Source of the DNA: Lunularia cruciata
Lineage: Eukaryota > Streptophyta > Marchantiopsida > Lunulariales > Lunulariaceae
Assembly (NCBI GenBank): GCA_948567375.1
Contig: OX419756.1
Coordinates: 30,420,552-30,484,551, forward strand
Length of the DNA stretch: 64,000 nucleotides
Reading direction: 5' to 3'
Shown here in pieces: positions 40,701-51,860 of this stretch (position 1 is the first letter of the stretch; each line of letters opens with the position of its first letter). The notes below the pieces were generated by a model. It saw only the letters and a program-made list of their open reading frames with translations, was not told the origin of the DNA and did no database searches. Position numbers and translations under genes: made by a program.

Positions 40701-41370
40701 AGTGGCATTCACAATGAATTGTTGTTCATTATTCATATTTTTTAAGATAGATAAAGTGAAGTGTTGTTTTCAATGCTCATCGCTTGAGCTTGATTCCGAG
40801 TATCAACTCTATGTCTGTGTTTGTGAGTGTTGGGAGAATTTTGAAGTGCAAGTCAATGTGTCTGTAGATGTTGGATTCCGTAGCCTTGATCTTCATTCTC
40901 TATGTTTGATCCTAAGTGAAGTGCAATTGAAGCAATGCCTTGATAGATCTGAGAGGAGTTGTAGTGTTGGTAGTATTCTACATTTGTGAGTGTAGCGCAA
41001 AGTTGATGTGAAGCAATTTAGATTGAGGAAGTTGTGCCTTCGGTGGAGGAGTAGAACACAATTTTGAGGCAAAGTTGTTTTCATAGTGAAGTGCTGTCTT
41101 TGGGAGAATCTGAATCATCACAATCAAGAGCTGTTCGGACAGAATTTGCTATGTTGTGATTAAGGAGTGTGTATTTGTGACAAGTTGTCAAGATTGTGAG
41201 CTTGTTACTCTCTTCTGGGTGTAGTTTCTACTTGAGGGATTAAAGATGCAACCAAGAAGAACTGAAATTGTTACTTTGCTTTGTATTTGGAAATTTCTGA
41301 ATCGTATCTCTGCGGGAACAAACTTTACTTACCCAATTAGCCCCAAAGTGATATTTTACGGGTTGTCACA

Positions 41371-42080
41371 TCTATAGGAGGTTGTCTTCTCCCAATAGTC
41401 AATATTGAAACCCATGGGGTATAGCATTGCTCCACCAACTAACACATCATACGACTCAATTATTGTTGCAATAGCCTGAGCTCTCACCACCAAGCTATCA
41501 ATTGGATGACCAGGCTAAATCTGAACAACTAGCTCTCCATGTGTGATGTAAAATGTTGAACCACCTCATAGAGATGTCTAGATCTGAAATGGACACCTCT
41601 CCACATTGGTCTTATGTACCTCTAGACCGCCAATCCCAGCCTTCCCCAATATAAGAGGTTTTGCACCAGAGTCTAATAAGACTCTCTATGGTGTATAGAC
41701 CTTCCCTAAAGGTCCTACCAAACAGAAAATCCCCCTGTGTTTATCCAATAGGATAACACCATGTGTGTACCGTCCTCTCTCAAGGCCATCCTAGTTAGCA
41801 ACTCCTCCAATCTAGCCGCTATTGCATGCCATAAACCATTGGTTGTTAAGTAGATCCCATGCTCCTCAACCAAGTTAGCTCCACTATCAACCACCTCTAC
41901 TCTAGTAGTAGGAACCACATCATCCCTACTCTCACAAAGCATGGTAGCCAATCTCAACACTGGGGTTGGGTCAACTCCCAATGTACACATATCACTGGCT
42001 GAAAATAAGAGATAGTGCATAATTAGTTTAGGGACACCCAACATCATGCCAGACTCAACCTATGTAGTAGCAAGTGGTTG
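41371..42080 (-). pseudogene. ME-B protease region
   Basis: Minus strand between LU-4 and LU-5. 41715-42047 gives SASDMCTLGVDPTPVLRLAT and LEELLTRMALRED, matching ME-A. Near 41,680-41,660 the protease block reads with Asp-Ser-Gly-Ala (the complement of GCACCAGAGTC), so ME-B keeps the catalytic Ser that ME-A shows as Phe. Confidence 0.7.
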
Positions 42081-45000
42081 TGTGGTACCCATATTTTTCA
42101 TTTTTTAAGTTTTGTTCTATTTTGAAGAAGAAGTGTATGGACAAAGTTGTATTGAACCCAAAATAACATTGGAAGGAGAAGAACTATGTCTTTGCTTTGT
42201 AATCCAAAGAAAAGTGACTTTATGTCAGATGCAAAGTACTCAGATTGGATCTATCAAAGTTTAACCCAAAGTAAGGAGACTTTGCCTCGGGGTGATCAAC
42301 CCAATGTGCAAACAACATAACAGATTTCCTTTGGATTGGAAATTCAAGAATGGTACCGCACAAAAAATGGCCAAGGCACAAGTGAGAGAAATTAATAGTG
42401 ACAAGAGAAGTGCATGCAAAAGGTGTCACTTCTTGGTAGACAATCTTTCAAAGAAAGATTGAGAAATGTTGTACTATAAAGTCAGGTTTTGAATCAAGAA
42501 TGAGATGAATGACAAGTGATTTTCCTCTGCCTTTGCGGAGTCATCCTAAGGGCGACCAGGATAGAGGAGTGGTAGTGCGTGAAGTTGTGAAGAAATCAAA
42601 GGAATTGAGAGTTCTAAGTCCAAGGGATGGGAGAATTGTCTTGCATAACCTAGTGATTAGGAGGTTAGATGTGATGGCTTGCATCAAAGTTCTTAGTAAA
42701 CTTCACATTACTTTCCTTGCATGGAATTGGAACTTGAGTTTTCCAAAATTTATGGTATAGATTGCAGCCAGTAAATGTATAGATGGGTTGGCAATAGTGG
42801 AGAAAAGAGGCAATCCGGCTCAATGGACAGAGTTGGATTGGAAGTTGGTGTTAGGAAGAGAGAGTGGAGAGGAGCATGGAGCCATGTTCTTGGAGAAGAG
42901 AGAAGGAGCAAAAGGAACCCAAGAGATTAGAGATTCTTTCACCTCAAAGCACATGAAGAATGGGTACAAGGTGGAGACATATTGAGACCCGGTGCAAAGA
43001 AGCATCATAGGTGCAATGATAGCCTTGTTCAAATCCAAGTGCACCACCTATGTGATGAAGCACTAGGCGGTGTTCTTCCACAAGATGTTTGCAGGACAAC
43101 CGATCAATTGGGTGAAGTGCCTTTATCAGCAAACAAGGCAAATGGTGTTGAATTGGAGGACGGTGACACCTCCACATTACTTTGTGGCTTTTGTAGCACA
43201 CTTCTACCTCAGGTTGAACTTGTTAAGCAGTGAGGAGAAGAAGAAGATTGTCTTGCATTTCCATCTTGATCTATGACAAGAAGCCAATGATGAGGAGCAA
43301 TAGTACATTTGGCAATTGAGAAGTAATGACAATCACTATGCAAGAACGGGACAAGATCAAAAGACGGTTGTACCCCTACTAGGCAAGAAGAAGAGAAGTA
43401 GACTTGAGGTGGGGAGCTCACCATTACAGCCCCAAAAATTAAGAAAAATTGGGCAGATAGAAGAGAAGCAAGTCCAGCGGATTGCACCTACAGAGGAAGT
43501 CAAATTAGAAGAAGAAAAAGAGTCCTTGTCAAAAAGATCAGAGGAAGAAGAGGTGGAGTTAACCCTACAAAGTAAAGAATCCAATGAAGAGAGCGCGGGT
43601 GAACCCAAGGTAAAGCAAGATCAAGAGAAGGAGATGTCTTTGCAAGAAGAAATCAAGCGGCAAGATGCGGATGAAGAAATTATGGCCGAGTAAGCAATTG
43701 AGGCAGAAGAAGGAGTGGTGGTGGAGCCAAGGCAGTACACACTAGAATGTGCAAAGGCGGCCCAGAAGATCATAAATTTGGATGATGAAGAGAGTTTGGC
43801 AGACCAAGAGTCATTGACAATACAAAGATCCCAACTTTGTATTAAGACCTTGGGCTTGGAAGGAAGACATCTGATCACTGTAGTTGTTGAAGAGAAGGTA
43901 GTAGAAGAAGCAAGATGCAAGGAAAAAGAGTTTCTTTGGGATGTGGTATGTCCATTTTTATTGTAGATGGATAAGAAGAAGAAGGAGATGCAACACGGAC
44001 ATCTTAATGTACATACAGTGTTATAGGAGCTGGAGAGATTAGAGACTGAGAATTGGAAGTTGTAGGAGAACCTGAGTAGAGGAGAAGAGGAAAGGGAAAT
44101 TTTGTGAGTAGATGCAATATTGTAGAAGATCAACAAGAATCTGCAAGAGAAGTTTGAGAAGCAAGGAAGAGAGTTGGCGATGAGAGTGAAGGAGGTTACT
44201 TAAGAAAGACTTTGGGTGGAGAAGTTATAAGCCAAAGTGAAGGTGGAGCAAGAGAAGGGCAAAGAAATGGTGGAAACTAAGGAAGAATAGTTTGGCACAT
44301 TTGCCATAAGGTAGAAGAGAAGACAATAGCCTAGCAGCGGGAATTTGCTAAGCAAGATCAAGAAGAAGGAAGGCAGAGAGATTTGGTGCAGATATTAGAG
44401 GCAAAGATTGACTAGTATGTGAAGGAAATGGATGATGAAAGCTATGATGGAGGAAGAATGACAGAGGAAGCAATCAGAGGATTCACTTGAAGGAGCGATC
44501 GTGGAATTGAAGGTGAAGTTAACTATGGAAGCTAAGGTGAGAATGGAGGAATTTTGGTTACACAAATTATGATTGTTGGTGCAAAAGACGCGCAGTAAGA
44601 ATGTGAAGAACAAGGATTTGAATGCCTTGTTGATCAATCTTAGGACTCGGATTGATAGGAAGATGTTAGATGTAGAGAATAACATTTCTATTAGACTCGG
44701 ACTGATTAAGTTAGAGTTAGAAAGTCTTTGGAATATTGTGCATATCAGACCCAAAGCAATAGAAACAAGAGTGCAGGTGTTTTTGGAGTTGGCACTTGAC
44801 ATTCTAGAGAAGAGTGGATTGGAAGATAACAAGTTAGATACGATAACCACTAGTACAGTTATAGTTTGTAGTGAAGTGGTAGTAAAAATAGCAACAGACT
44901 TAGTAGAATTAGATAGACCCAAAGTACAAGAGATGAAGAGGTTTTATTCAATATTGGGAGCCAAATTGGATGTAGACATCCTATTGGATTAGGAAAATTT

Positions 45001-45799
45001 TGGATAGGAAGAGGCCGATATGAAGAGGTGGTTTGTCATTTTGGATCTATAGGTTGATAAAATTGTTAGGAAACAGTTTAGGGAGTTAGATAACTATCAA
45101 GTGCTCAGCCTATTTAAAGGAGGCCTTCATAGTAAAATGTTGTTTAGTATTCATTTTCTTGAGAATGGATAAAGCAAAGTTATATGAAGCAGTGTTCATC
45201 ACTTGAGCTTAATTTTGAGTATCAGTTTTGTGTTTGTGTTTGTGTTTGTGTTTTGAATGTTGAGAGCAATTCAAAGTGCAAGTCAATGTGTTTGTTGGAT
45301 GTCAAATTCCACAGCGGTGATCTTCATTCTGTTTGTTTGATCCTGAGTGAAGTGCAATTAAAGTAATGCCTTGACAAATCTGAGAGGAATTGTAGTGTTG
45401 GTAGTATTTTGCATTTGTGAGTGCAATGTTGAGTTTATGTGAACCAATTTTGATCAAGGAAGTTGTGCCTTTAGTGGAAGTGTGGAACACAATTCTGAGG
45501 CAAAGTTTTTCTATAGTGAAGTAGCCATTTTTGGGAGAGACTGAATCATCACAATCAAGATTGTTTGGAAAGATTTGAATGAGTTGTGACTGAGGAGTGT
45601 TAATTCATAATGAGGTTGCAAGTCAGTGCTTGTTACTCTCTTTTGGGTGTGGTTTCTACGTAAGAGATTAAAGAAGAACTCAAGAAGAACTAATTTGGTT
45701 ACTTTACTTCATATCTGGAAATTTTTTACTCATATCTCTATGGGAACAAACGTTACTTACCTAACTACCATAAAAAGTGATATTTGTCGTGTTCTCACA
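42081..45799 (+). mobile_element. LU-5: solo LTR, 3,719 bp, in ME-B
   Basis: Starts TGTGGTACCC and ends GTTCTCACA. Target copies GGTTG (42076-42080) and GGCTG (45800-45804) differ by one transition; ME-A has GGCTG at this site, showing which copy changed. Family frame at 42509-44992, TATTTAAAGG at 45,111. A (TTTGTG)n run lies at about 45,230-45,253. Confidence 0.88.
42509..44992 (+). pseudogene. LU-family LTR-encoded protein, broken
   Basis: Function unknown. IRRLDVMACIKVL and FLAWNWNLSFP (42,660-42,750), 42788-42985 with NPAQWTELDWKLVLGRESGE and KHMKNGYKVETY, then FFHKMFAGQPINWVKCLYQQ and PHYFVAFVAHFYLRLNLL with HFHLDL (43,070-43,276). An acidic linker (43316-43693) and a coiled coil with many stops follow (43,715-44,560). 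The C-terminal part 44573-44992 has KSLLD.. replaced by LDILEKSGLEDNKLD and ends DVDILLD-stop. The HFYLRLNLL block is best seen here. Confidence 0.65.
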
Positions 45800-47000
45800 G
45801 GCTGACTAGTAGGTAGTCTGTCATGCATCCCATCACTACCTACCACACTTGCATTAGGATGTATAGGAGCCATAGATGATCACTAGTGTGACCAAATCTG
45901 TGGCAATGCACACACTGCCTCTATGCTAGTTGTGATGCACCAAAGGGATCAGGTCCGTTGCCTTGAGTGCACTCTCTCCTATGGTGAGGTCCACCACAAG
46001 TCCAACAAGCAACACCACTACTCACTGGTTGTTGCTGACCCAAAAATGAAGGTAAGGGTCTAGCTCCACTAGGCCCTCTACTTGCTCCATAAGATTTGGG
46101 CTGTCCACCATGTCCTCAAAAACCAATTGGGCGTGGTGCACTCTGCTACACTCTAAAAGAAGTCACAATTGTGGATGAGGTCTCCCTACCAAATCTAGAT
46201 GTCACCACTCTCTCCTCCATCATGTTGACCTCAATACACTTTGCCAAAACAAAGACCACCGCCAAAGTAGGCAAAGTAGTTTGGAACAATGTAGCATCAC
46301 AAACTCTATGTTGCAACTCCCTATCCAATATCCCACACCAAAACTAGATTTCTTGAGCCTCAATAACTCCCTAAGCAAAACTGATTAGCCACCTTGCATA
46401 GGTTCTCTCCAGTCTTCCGTTGGAACTCTTGCAAGCTCCTCAGCTTGTTTGTCCGCACTCCTTGGTAGTTCTACCTCAAACATTGGAAGAACTCCACCAT
46501 GGGGTTAAACCCCAATACTACACCACCTCTTATAGCAGCACCTCCACTTGTAGTAGCATTATCTCCAGCTAGTGCACCTCCACTAGCTCTACCAATGCTA
46601 CTTGAGCTAAAACTCATGGGTACCGCCGATCTACCCCTAGAAATTGAGCCTAAATTAATGGAGACATAGTTTGGAGACCAATACTATCTCCGTAGCTCAA
46701 ATCTCCTCCAAGTGAGCTCTCCTAAACTCATGGTAGTCATCTATTAGTAGACCCTCCAAATGCTGAAACAAGCCTTTCCATGCCATGAAAGGTGTGAACA
46801 AAGTCAGGTTTGGAATCTACTACAGATCACACCAACTATCAAACTCTTGGATGAAGTCATCCAACTCAATGGTACCCACTATACCCAACTCAATGCCTAG
46901 GGTCTTTGGAGGCCCCATAAATCTTTTCCATGTCCCACAACAACGGTGCGGACACACCAAGTGCACTCTTAACTGAATCAGCTCCTATGTCAAACTCCAA
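45800..47000 (-). pseudogene. ME-B gag with two zinc knuckles
   Basis: Minus strand. ELDDFIQEFDSW near 46,870; MAWKGLFQHLEG near 46,790; FWYG.LD(R)ELQHRVCDATLF at 46146-46328; and CWTCGGPHHRREC and CVHCHRFGHTSDH at 46,010-45,885. Frameshifts in the middle. Cut by LU-5 just after the knuckle region. Confidence 0.65.
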
Positions 47001-47901
47001 CCTCCCACATGCCAATACCAACATAACACTATCCACTAATGTAAATCTAACTTAGACAACTACACTAGGGGAAAGGATGACCTAGAACTTGCCATCATAA
47101 CATGTACTCTCACGGTCTGCATGTCATCACTTCTTCCCTCATCAAAGATAAACAAAGGTAGTCTGATTGGTCATCACTCCAGCCTCACCATTGAGAGCAC
47201 ACCAGAGCACCAATGCTCTAAATTCAGGGCACCTCATACAAACGTAGTGCAAAAATAGGAAGTAGAGAATGGAGGAGGTCCAATCACAAGAAATCTAAAC
47301 AAAAACCGCTCATAAAGTAACACAGGATTGACTTTGCCACCATTTGGCATTTGACATTATAGGAGTTCCCATCTACGTCCTAAGCTACCAAGATCACCAA
47401 GAATGAGATCAAATTGCCTCTCCTAGTCAAAGCTATAAGTGGATAGATAATAGTGAGCCAATCACTAGAAAAAAAAAGTGAGGATAGACTACTTGGCTAG
47501 GGCACCAATTTAGGAACCAGAGATCTAGAGGTCAAACCCTGTTGCAAACAATCTAGCAAGTAAGCAGATTTTGCCAAACAATGACCAAGATCTACTCTAA
47601 ACTAGCTAGCTTCATGCCAGCAAGCTGGCTTGCTAGGCCTTCATATCCTCTCATAGCCCATAGCACTATGCATTAAATCCTCTAAATGCCTGCTCAAAAA
47701 TTGCTTCTCTTTGCTCAAAATTTGGCCAGTGCTTCCGCACACCGTCTATCTCACTGCCAAATCTACATCAACCAATGAGCTTTTGCAAACCAAGGAAAAC
47801 CTAAACTTTGATTGAGCTACCAATGATTCACCAAGCTTGGAGATACCACCAACACTCACAATTCTTGCACTTGATTTCCCCTTGACCTCACTTCTATAAT
47901 G
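47001..47901 (-). other. ME-B leader
   Basis: Non-coding, matching the ME-A leader without the 145-bp duplication. It holds the second copy of the antisense-type tRNA-like segment at 47478-47548 (plus strand here, since the element is reversed). Confidence 0.6.
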
Positions 47902-48351
47902 TAATAATTTTGTTTCCACCACTCAAATCAATTCAACTCAAATCAGTACTTGATCTGTCACTCTATAAACTGCCAAAAATTGGGCACTAATTACAATCAA
48001 GCCACACCCACTCTTGCTAAGAGAATCCATGTGATGCTCACCAACCTATGTCCACCATGGCTGGGAACTCAAAGGCTCAACATCAGAGAAGCAAGCTCTC
48101 TAGAGCTGCACTTTGAAAGTATACCCCTAGACTTGGGCTAGGTCTGAAACCCTAATTGTCCCATTGACGGCACATCCAACGGTGCAAATGGTGCAAAGTG
48201 ACTGTGGGCTCCACCATGAAGTTAGTACAACAAACACCAAATCTGACCGTCAGAAAGTAGTCTACAAGTAATTGCTAAAATACCTCTAACCACTATCACT
48301 GCAACTTTAGTGTCCAAGCAATCTAGATGTGATATTACAAATAACATGACA
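47902..48351 (-). repeat. ME-B terminal repeat A1 (450 bp)
   Basis: Minus-strand start TGTCATGTTATTTG at 48,351, next to target copy AAAT; joins the leader directly at 47,901 with no B repeat between, just as in ME-A. Confidence 0.85.
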
Positions 48352-48355
48352 AAAT

Positions 48356-48800
48356 TCATATCCATAAGCTTTGAGAGTAAGAAACTGAGAGAGAATAGAG
48401 GCTTATTAGACTAAGGATAACATGATAGACTTGCTTCACCAAGATTGGGAGGAAGGAGATCTAAGACCAAGGAGTTATGTAAGGTTTGTGGAAAAGAAGG
48501 ACTTCCAAACAACCATGAGTGTAATGGAGTACTTTAGGAGACCTTGGTGAAAGATCTTGGAGAGAGTCTTAATATCATGATGAAGAAACTAACCTCATTA
48601 AATAATTTTCAAAATTAGTGATGGAGTTAATCTTTCAATTGATAAATAAAGTATCCATGAGATTTTGATTTACATACACTCTAGGATTTGATTATGCATT
48701 AGAAATCTTGGAGTTAGCTAAGCCTTTGTTATTTCATATGGTTGACTATTCTCAAATAATGTCAGTCATGTTTTACTCTATTAGTTATAGGGAAAAAGAT
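48356..48800 (+). other. Flank between ME-B and element T
   Basis: Continuation of the sequence cut by ME-B at 21,708. A plus-strand reading near 48,450 gives KELCKVCGKEGLPNNHEC, a Cys/His cluster of uncertain kind. No other feature seen. Confidence 0.35.
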
Positions 48801-49190
48801 TGTTAGAAAATACAGTCCCAAGGGACCTCTCGCAATAGCACATCATAAGGCCCATTAAACATAAATCAGATGACTAATAGGAAATAACATGGTTCACTCC
48901 CTGTCCCGGAAGCTACCTCCACGGCTGCTCACACCAGCCTTCAAACATTTATTTCCATTTCACATATGTATATATATACAAACACAAGGATAGTCCTTTT
49001 GTCATCCTTCTAAACTTCTGAATATAGACCTACGTGACTTCATGAGTATTGACCACTCAAGATATCTAGTCACTTTAATACTTGACCTTAGAAGTGACTG
49101 AATATATATCTAAACAAGTGATTGCCCATCATCCGCATGATGTATCATGCGGAGTTTCCATCAGTCAAGTTTTGCTCTTGCTCTTGATCA
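48801..49190 (-). repeat. Element T 3' LTR (390 bp)
   Basis: Plus-strand reading starts TGTTAGAAAATAC and ends CTCTTGATCA. Contains CCGCATGATGTATCATGCGG at about 49,134-49,153, an 8-bp-arm inverted repeat absent from the other LTR, and a TATATATA run near 48,970. Confidence 0.88.
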
Positions 49191-49251
49191 GGCAAGTCAC
49201 TTATAGCAAGCCAAACATAGCAAACTCCACCTTTTGCTTGTATCCACCTTA

Positions 49252-49806
49252 TCATCCCAAAGAGCAACATTGAATGTTGAGCAAGTTCATGCATAACTTG
49301 AACTTCTCAACAGGAACATGTTTAGTCAACATATCAGCTGTGTTTACCTTTGTGCCAATCTTTTGCAAATTGATTTCACCATTTGTCACAGCTTCTCTGA
49401 TAAAATGATGTCTCACATCAATATGCTTTGTCCTTGAATGATATACTTGATTCTTTGCAAAGTGAATAGGGCTTTGGCTATCACAAAAGAGTGTGGACTT
49501 CATATTAGGGAGTCTTATATCCTTGGCTAATCTTTGTAGCCATATTGCCTCTTTGGCAGCCTCAGTTGTTGCTATATATTCCACCTCTGTAGTAGAAAGA
49601 GCAATACTAGATTGGAGAGTAGACTTCCAACTTACTGCACCACCAACAAGTGTAAAAGAAAATCTTGTTGTAGACCTTCTCTTATCCAAGTCTCCGGCAA
49701 AATCAGAATCTATGTACCCTGTAGTTCCTCCTTCTTGTTCCTTCTCCACATCAAAGGTAATGCAAATATTTATAGTCCCTTTCAAGTAACAAAGTATCCA
49801 CTTCAC
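49252..49806 (-). CDS. Element T RNase H and C-terminus
   Basis: 184 codons, open. GYIDSDFAGDLDKRRSTTRF (catalytic Asp in YIDSDFAGD), SSIALSTTEVEYIATTEAAK (Glu), LFCDSQSPIHFAKNQVYHSR (Asp), TKHIDVRHHFIREAV. This is the TNT1-type RNase H end of copia pol, which removes RNA from the RNA-DNA hybrid. Stop at 49,252, about 60 bp before the 3' LTR. Catalytic residues look intact. Confidence 0.85.
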   Translation of the reverse strand: MKWILCYLKGTINICITFDVEKEQEGGTTGYIDSDFAGDLDKRRSTTRFSFTLVGGAVSWKSTLQSSIALSTTEVEYIATTEAAKEAIWLQRLAKDIRLPNMKSTLFCDSQSPIHFAKNQVYHSRTKHIDVRHHFIREAVTNGEINLQKIGTKVNTADMLTKHVPVEKFKLCMNLLNIQCCSLG

Positions 49807-49901
49807 AACTTCTCAATGTTGCTTCCCCGGATTTGCCATGTATCTACTCACCATGCTCACAGCATATGAGATGTCTGGTCTAGTGCAGACCATAGCATAC
49901 A

Positions 49902-51036
49902 TTAAACTCCCAACTGCACTAGCATAAGGAATGTTGGACTTACTTTTCTCTCCTCCTCATTTGATGGACATTGCTCCAATGATATCCTAAAATGACTTGC
50001 CATTGGAGTTTTCACTGATTTTGCTTTCTCCATGCCAAACCGAGCAAGTAATTTTTTCCAAATATCTCCTTTGAGATATCCATAACTTTCCCTTGCTCCT
50101 GTCCCAATGGATTTCAATCCCAAGTACACTCTTTGAAGAACCCAAGTCCTTCATATCAAACTCCGTACCAAGTTGTGCTTTCAATTTCTCCACCTCCACC
50201 ATATCCTTTGCAGCAATCAGCATATCATCCACATATAGTACCAAGATGATTTAATCAAATACTCTATGTCCATGTAGCTTCTTGAGGTACACACAACAAT
50301 CTGATTCACTTTTGTTATATCCTTGCTTCAACATGAAAGTATCAAATTTCATGTACCAAAGTCTTGGACTTTGCTTTAGTCCATATAAAGACTTTTTTAA
50401 CCTGCAAACCAAGTTTTGGTTCCTTGGTACCACAAAACCTTCAGGTTGATGCATGTAAATCTCCTCCTCCAATTCTCCATGTAAAAAAGAAGTTGTAACA
50501 TCTAGTTGCTCCAACTCCAAGTTGTGCAATGCAACTATTGCCAATAGTGCATGAATTGAAGAGATTTTTCCCATTGGTGAAAAAATCTCATTGAAGTCAA
50601 TACCTTCTTTTTGGCTATAACCCTTTGCTACAAGCCTTGCTTTGTATCTATCTCCACCTGATTTTGGAAGTCCTTCCTTCCTCCGGAATATCCATCTGCA
50701 ACCAATTGCCTTCTTTCCCATTGGCAATTTTTCAAGTCTCCAAGTTTGGTTCGTGGCCAAAGACTTCATCTCCTCTTCCATTGCACAATGCCACTTTTGA
50801 CATTCTTGATCTTGCATTGCCTCTTCATATGAAGAAGGCTCACCATTCTCCGTAAGAAGAGCATAAGCTACAAATGAATCATCAAATCTCTTTGGAGGCC
50901 TTCTATCACTATTTGAATACCTATGTTCATGAATCAATTCTGGGCTTTGCTCTCTTAATGGTTCACTTGGTAGATCTACATGAGGTGACATGTCTTCATT
51001 TCCAAGATCTTTATCTATCTTAACAAAATCTGACAA
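49902..51036 (-). pseudogene. Element T reverse transcriptase
   Basis: 50251-51036 is open for 261 codons: MEEEMKSLATNQTWRLEKLP, RYKARLVAKGYSQKEGIDF, LLAIVALHNLELEQLDVTTS, FLHGELEEEIYMHQPEGF, LKKSLYGLKQSPRLWYMKFD. After a stop at 50,251, 49987-50244 gives VLYVDDMLIAAKD, the YVDD catalytic pair. Then a shift and 49902-50129. Standard TNT1-like copia RT, recently broken. Confidence 0.85.
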
Positions 51037-51860
51037 TTTGTTTTCTCTTTTCTTTTGCTATAGTAATAGCCTTCATTGTACTAGTCTCATCAAAAACTAC
51101 ATCCCTACTCACAACAAGACAACACCTTTTTGGATCCCATAATCTATATCCCTTTGTATCCTTATCATATCCCAAGAATATACATTTTCTAGATTTGGGA
51201 TCTAACTTTGTCCTTTGTTCTTGTTGAATATTAACATAAGCTATGCATCCAAATACTCTAAGTGAAGAGTAATCAACATGCCTACCTGTCCATTTTTCCA
51301 TAGGTGTCTTACACTCAAGAGCAGTAGAGGGAGAAATGTTTACCAAGTGACAAGCCGTATTTATAGCTTCTGCCCAAAAACTCTTCTCCAATCCGGTGTT
51401 GCTTAACATACTTCTTGCTTTCTCCAAGAGTGTACAATTTATCCACTTTGCCACACCATTTTGTTGAGGAGTACCCGGTATGGTAAAGTGATGGATTATC
51501 CCTTCACTCTTACAATATCTATCAAACTCTCCAGATTTGTATTCTCCACCATTATCAGATCTCAAACACTTCACTTTCCTTCCAGTTTGTTTCTCCATCA
51601 TCACCTTCCATTGTTTAAAAATAGAGAAGACCTCTGATTTTTGCTTCATGGTGTAGATCCATACTCTCCTAGAGTAATCATCAACCAAAGACAAAAATAT
51701 AATGCTCTAGATTTTGAAGCTATACGTGCAGGGCCCCAAACATCAGAATGCACATAGTCTAAAATCCCTTTGTGCAATGAACTCCTGTGGTAAAGCTTAC
51801 CCTCCATTGCTTTCCTATCACACAATGCTCACAGAATTTTAACGTACAACTTTTTTAAGG
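51020..51860 (-). pseudogene. Element T integrase
   Basis: 51020-51694 is open: MSLVDDYSRRVWIYTMKQKS (first catalytic Asp in VDDYSR), CLRSDNGGEYKSGEFDRYC (second Asp), GTPQQNGVAKWINCTLLEKA (third acid expected in NGVAER; Glu reads Lys here), then the GKR-like tail FGCIAYVNIQQEQRTKLDPK, KCIFLGYDKDTKGYRLWDP. The zinc-binding part upstream (to about 51,860) is in other phases. It overlaps the RT frame by 17 bases in a different phase, so a frameshift separates them. Confidence 0.8.

Larger units (their letters stand above)
37657..41370 (+). mobile_element. LU-4: solo LTR, 3,714 bp, in ME-B
   Basis: Starts TGTGGTGCCCACC and ends GGGTTGTCACA. Perfect 5-bp target duplication TCTAT (37652-37656 and 41371-41375). 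Best bounded member of the family. Contains the family frame 38199-40576, a TATTTAAG box at 40,693 and about 670 bp of R/U5-like sequence. No internal region, hence a solo LTR. Confidence 0.9.
21704..48355 (-). mobile_element. ME-B: second methyltransferase/PHD retroelement, interrupted
   Basis: Read on the minus strand: A1 (48,351-47,902), leader, gag (to 45,800), [LU-5], gag-protease (42,080-41,371), [LU-4], protease end, methyltransferase, RT and RNase H (37,656-34,494), [ME-A], linker, remnant integrase and PHD (24,521-23,331), polypurine tract, B1 split by [S1], A2 (22,263-21,815), B2 (21,814-21,709). AAAT flanks both ends (21705-21708, 48352-48355). Every interruption closes with a target duplication, so the host element can be followed without gaps. 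Its sequence differs widely from ME-A, so it is a separate, older insertion. Confidence 0.85.

Noticed and set aside
37657-41370. LU units as DNA transposons (TGTG...CACA short inverted ends)
   Set aside because: The inverted match is only a few bases, as in ordinary LTRs, the target duplications are 5 bp, and LU-2 is followed by a primer binding site and gag.
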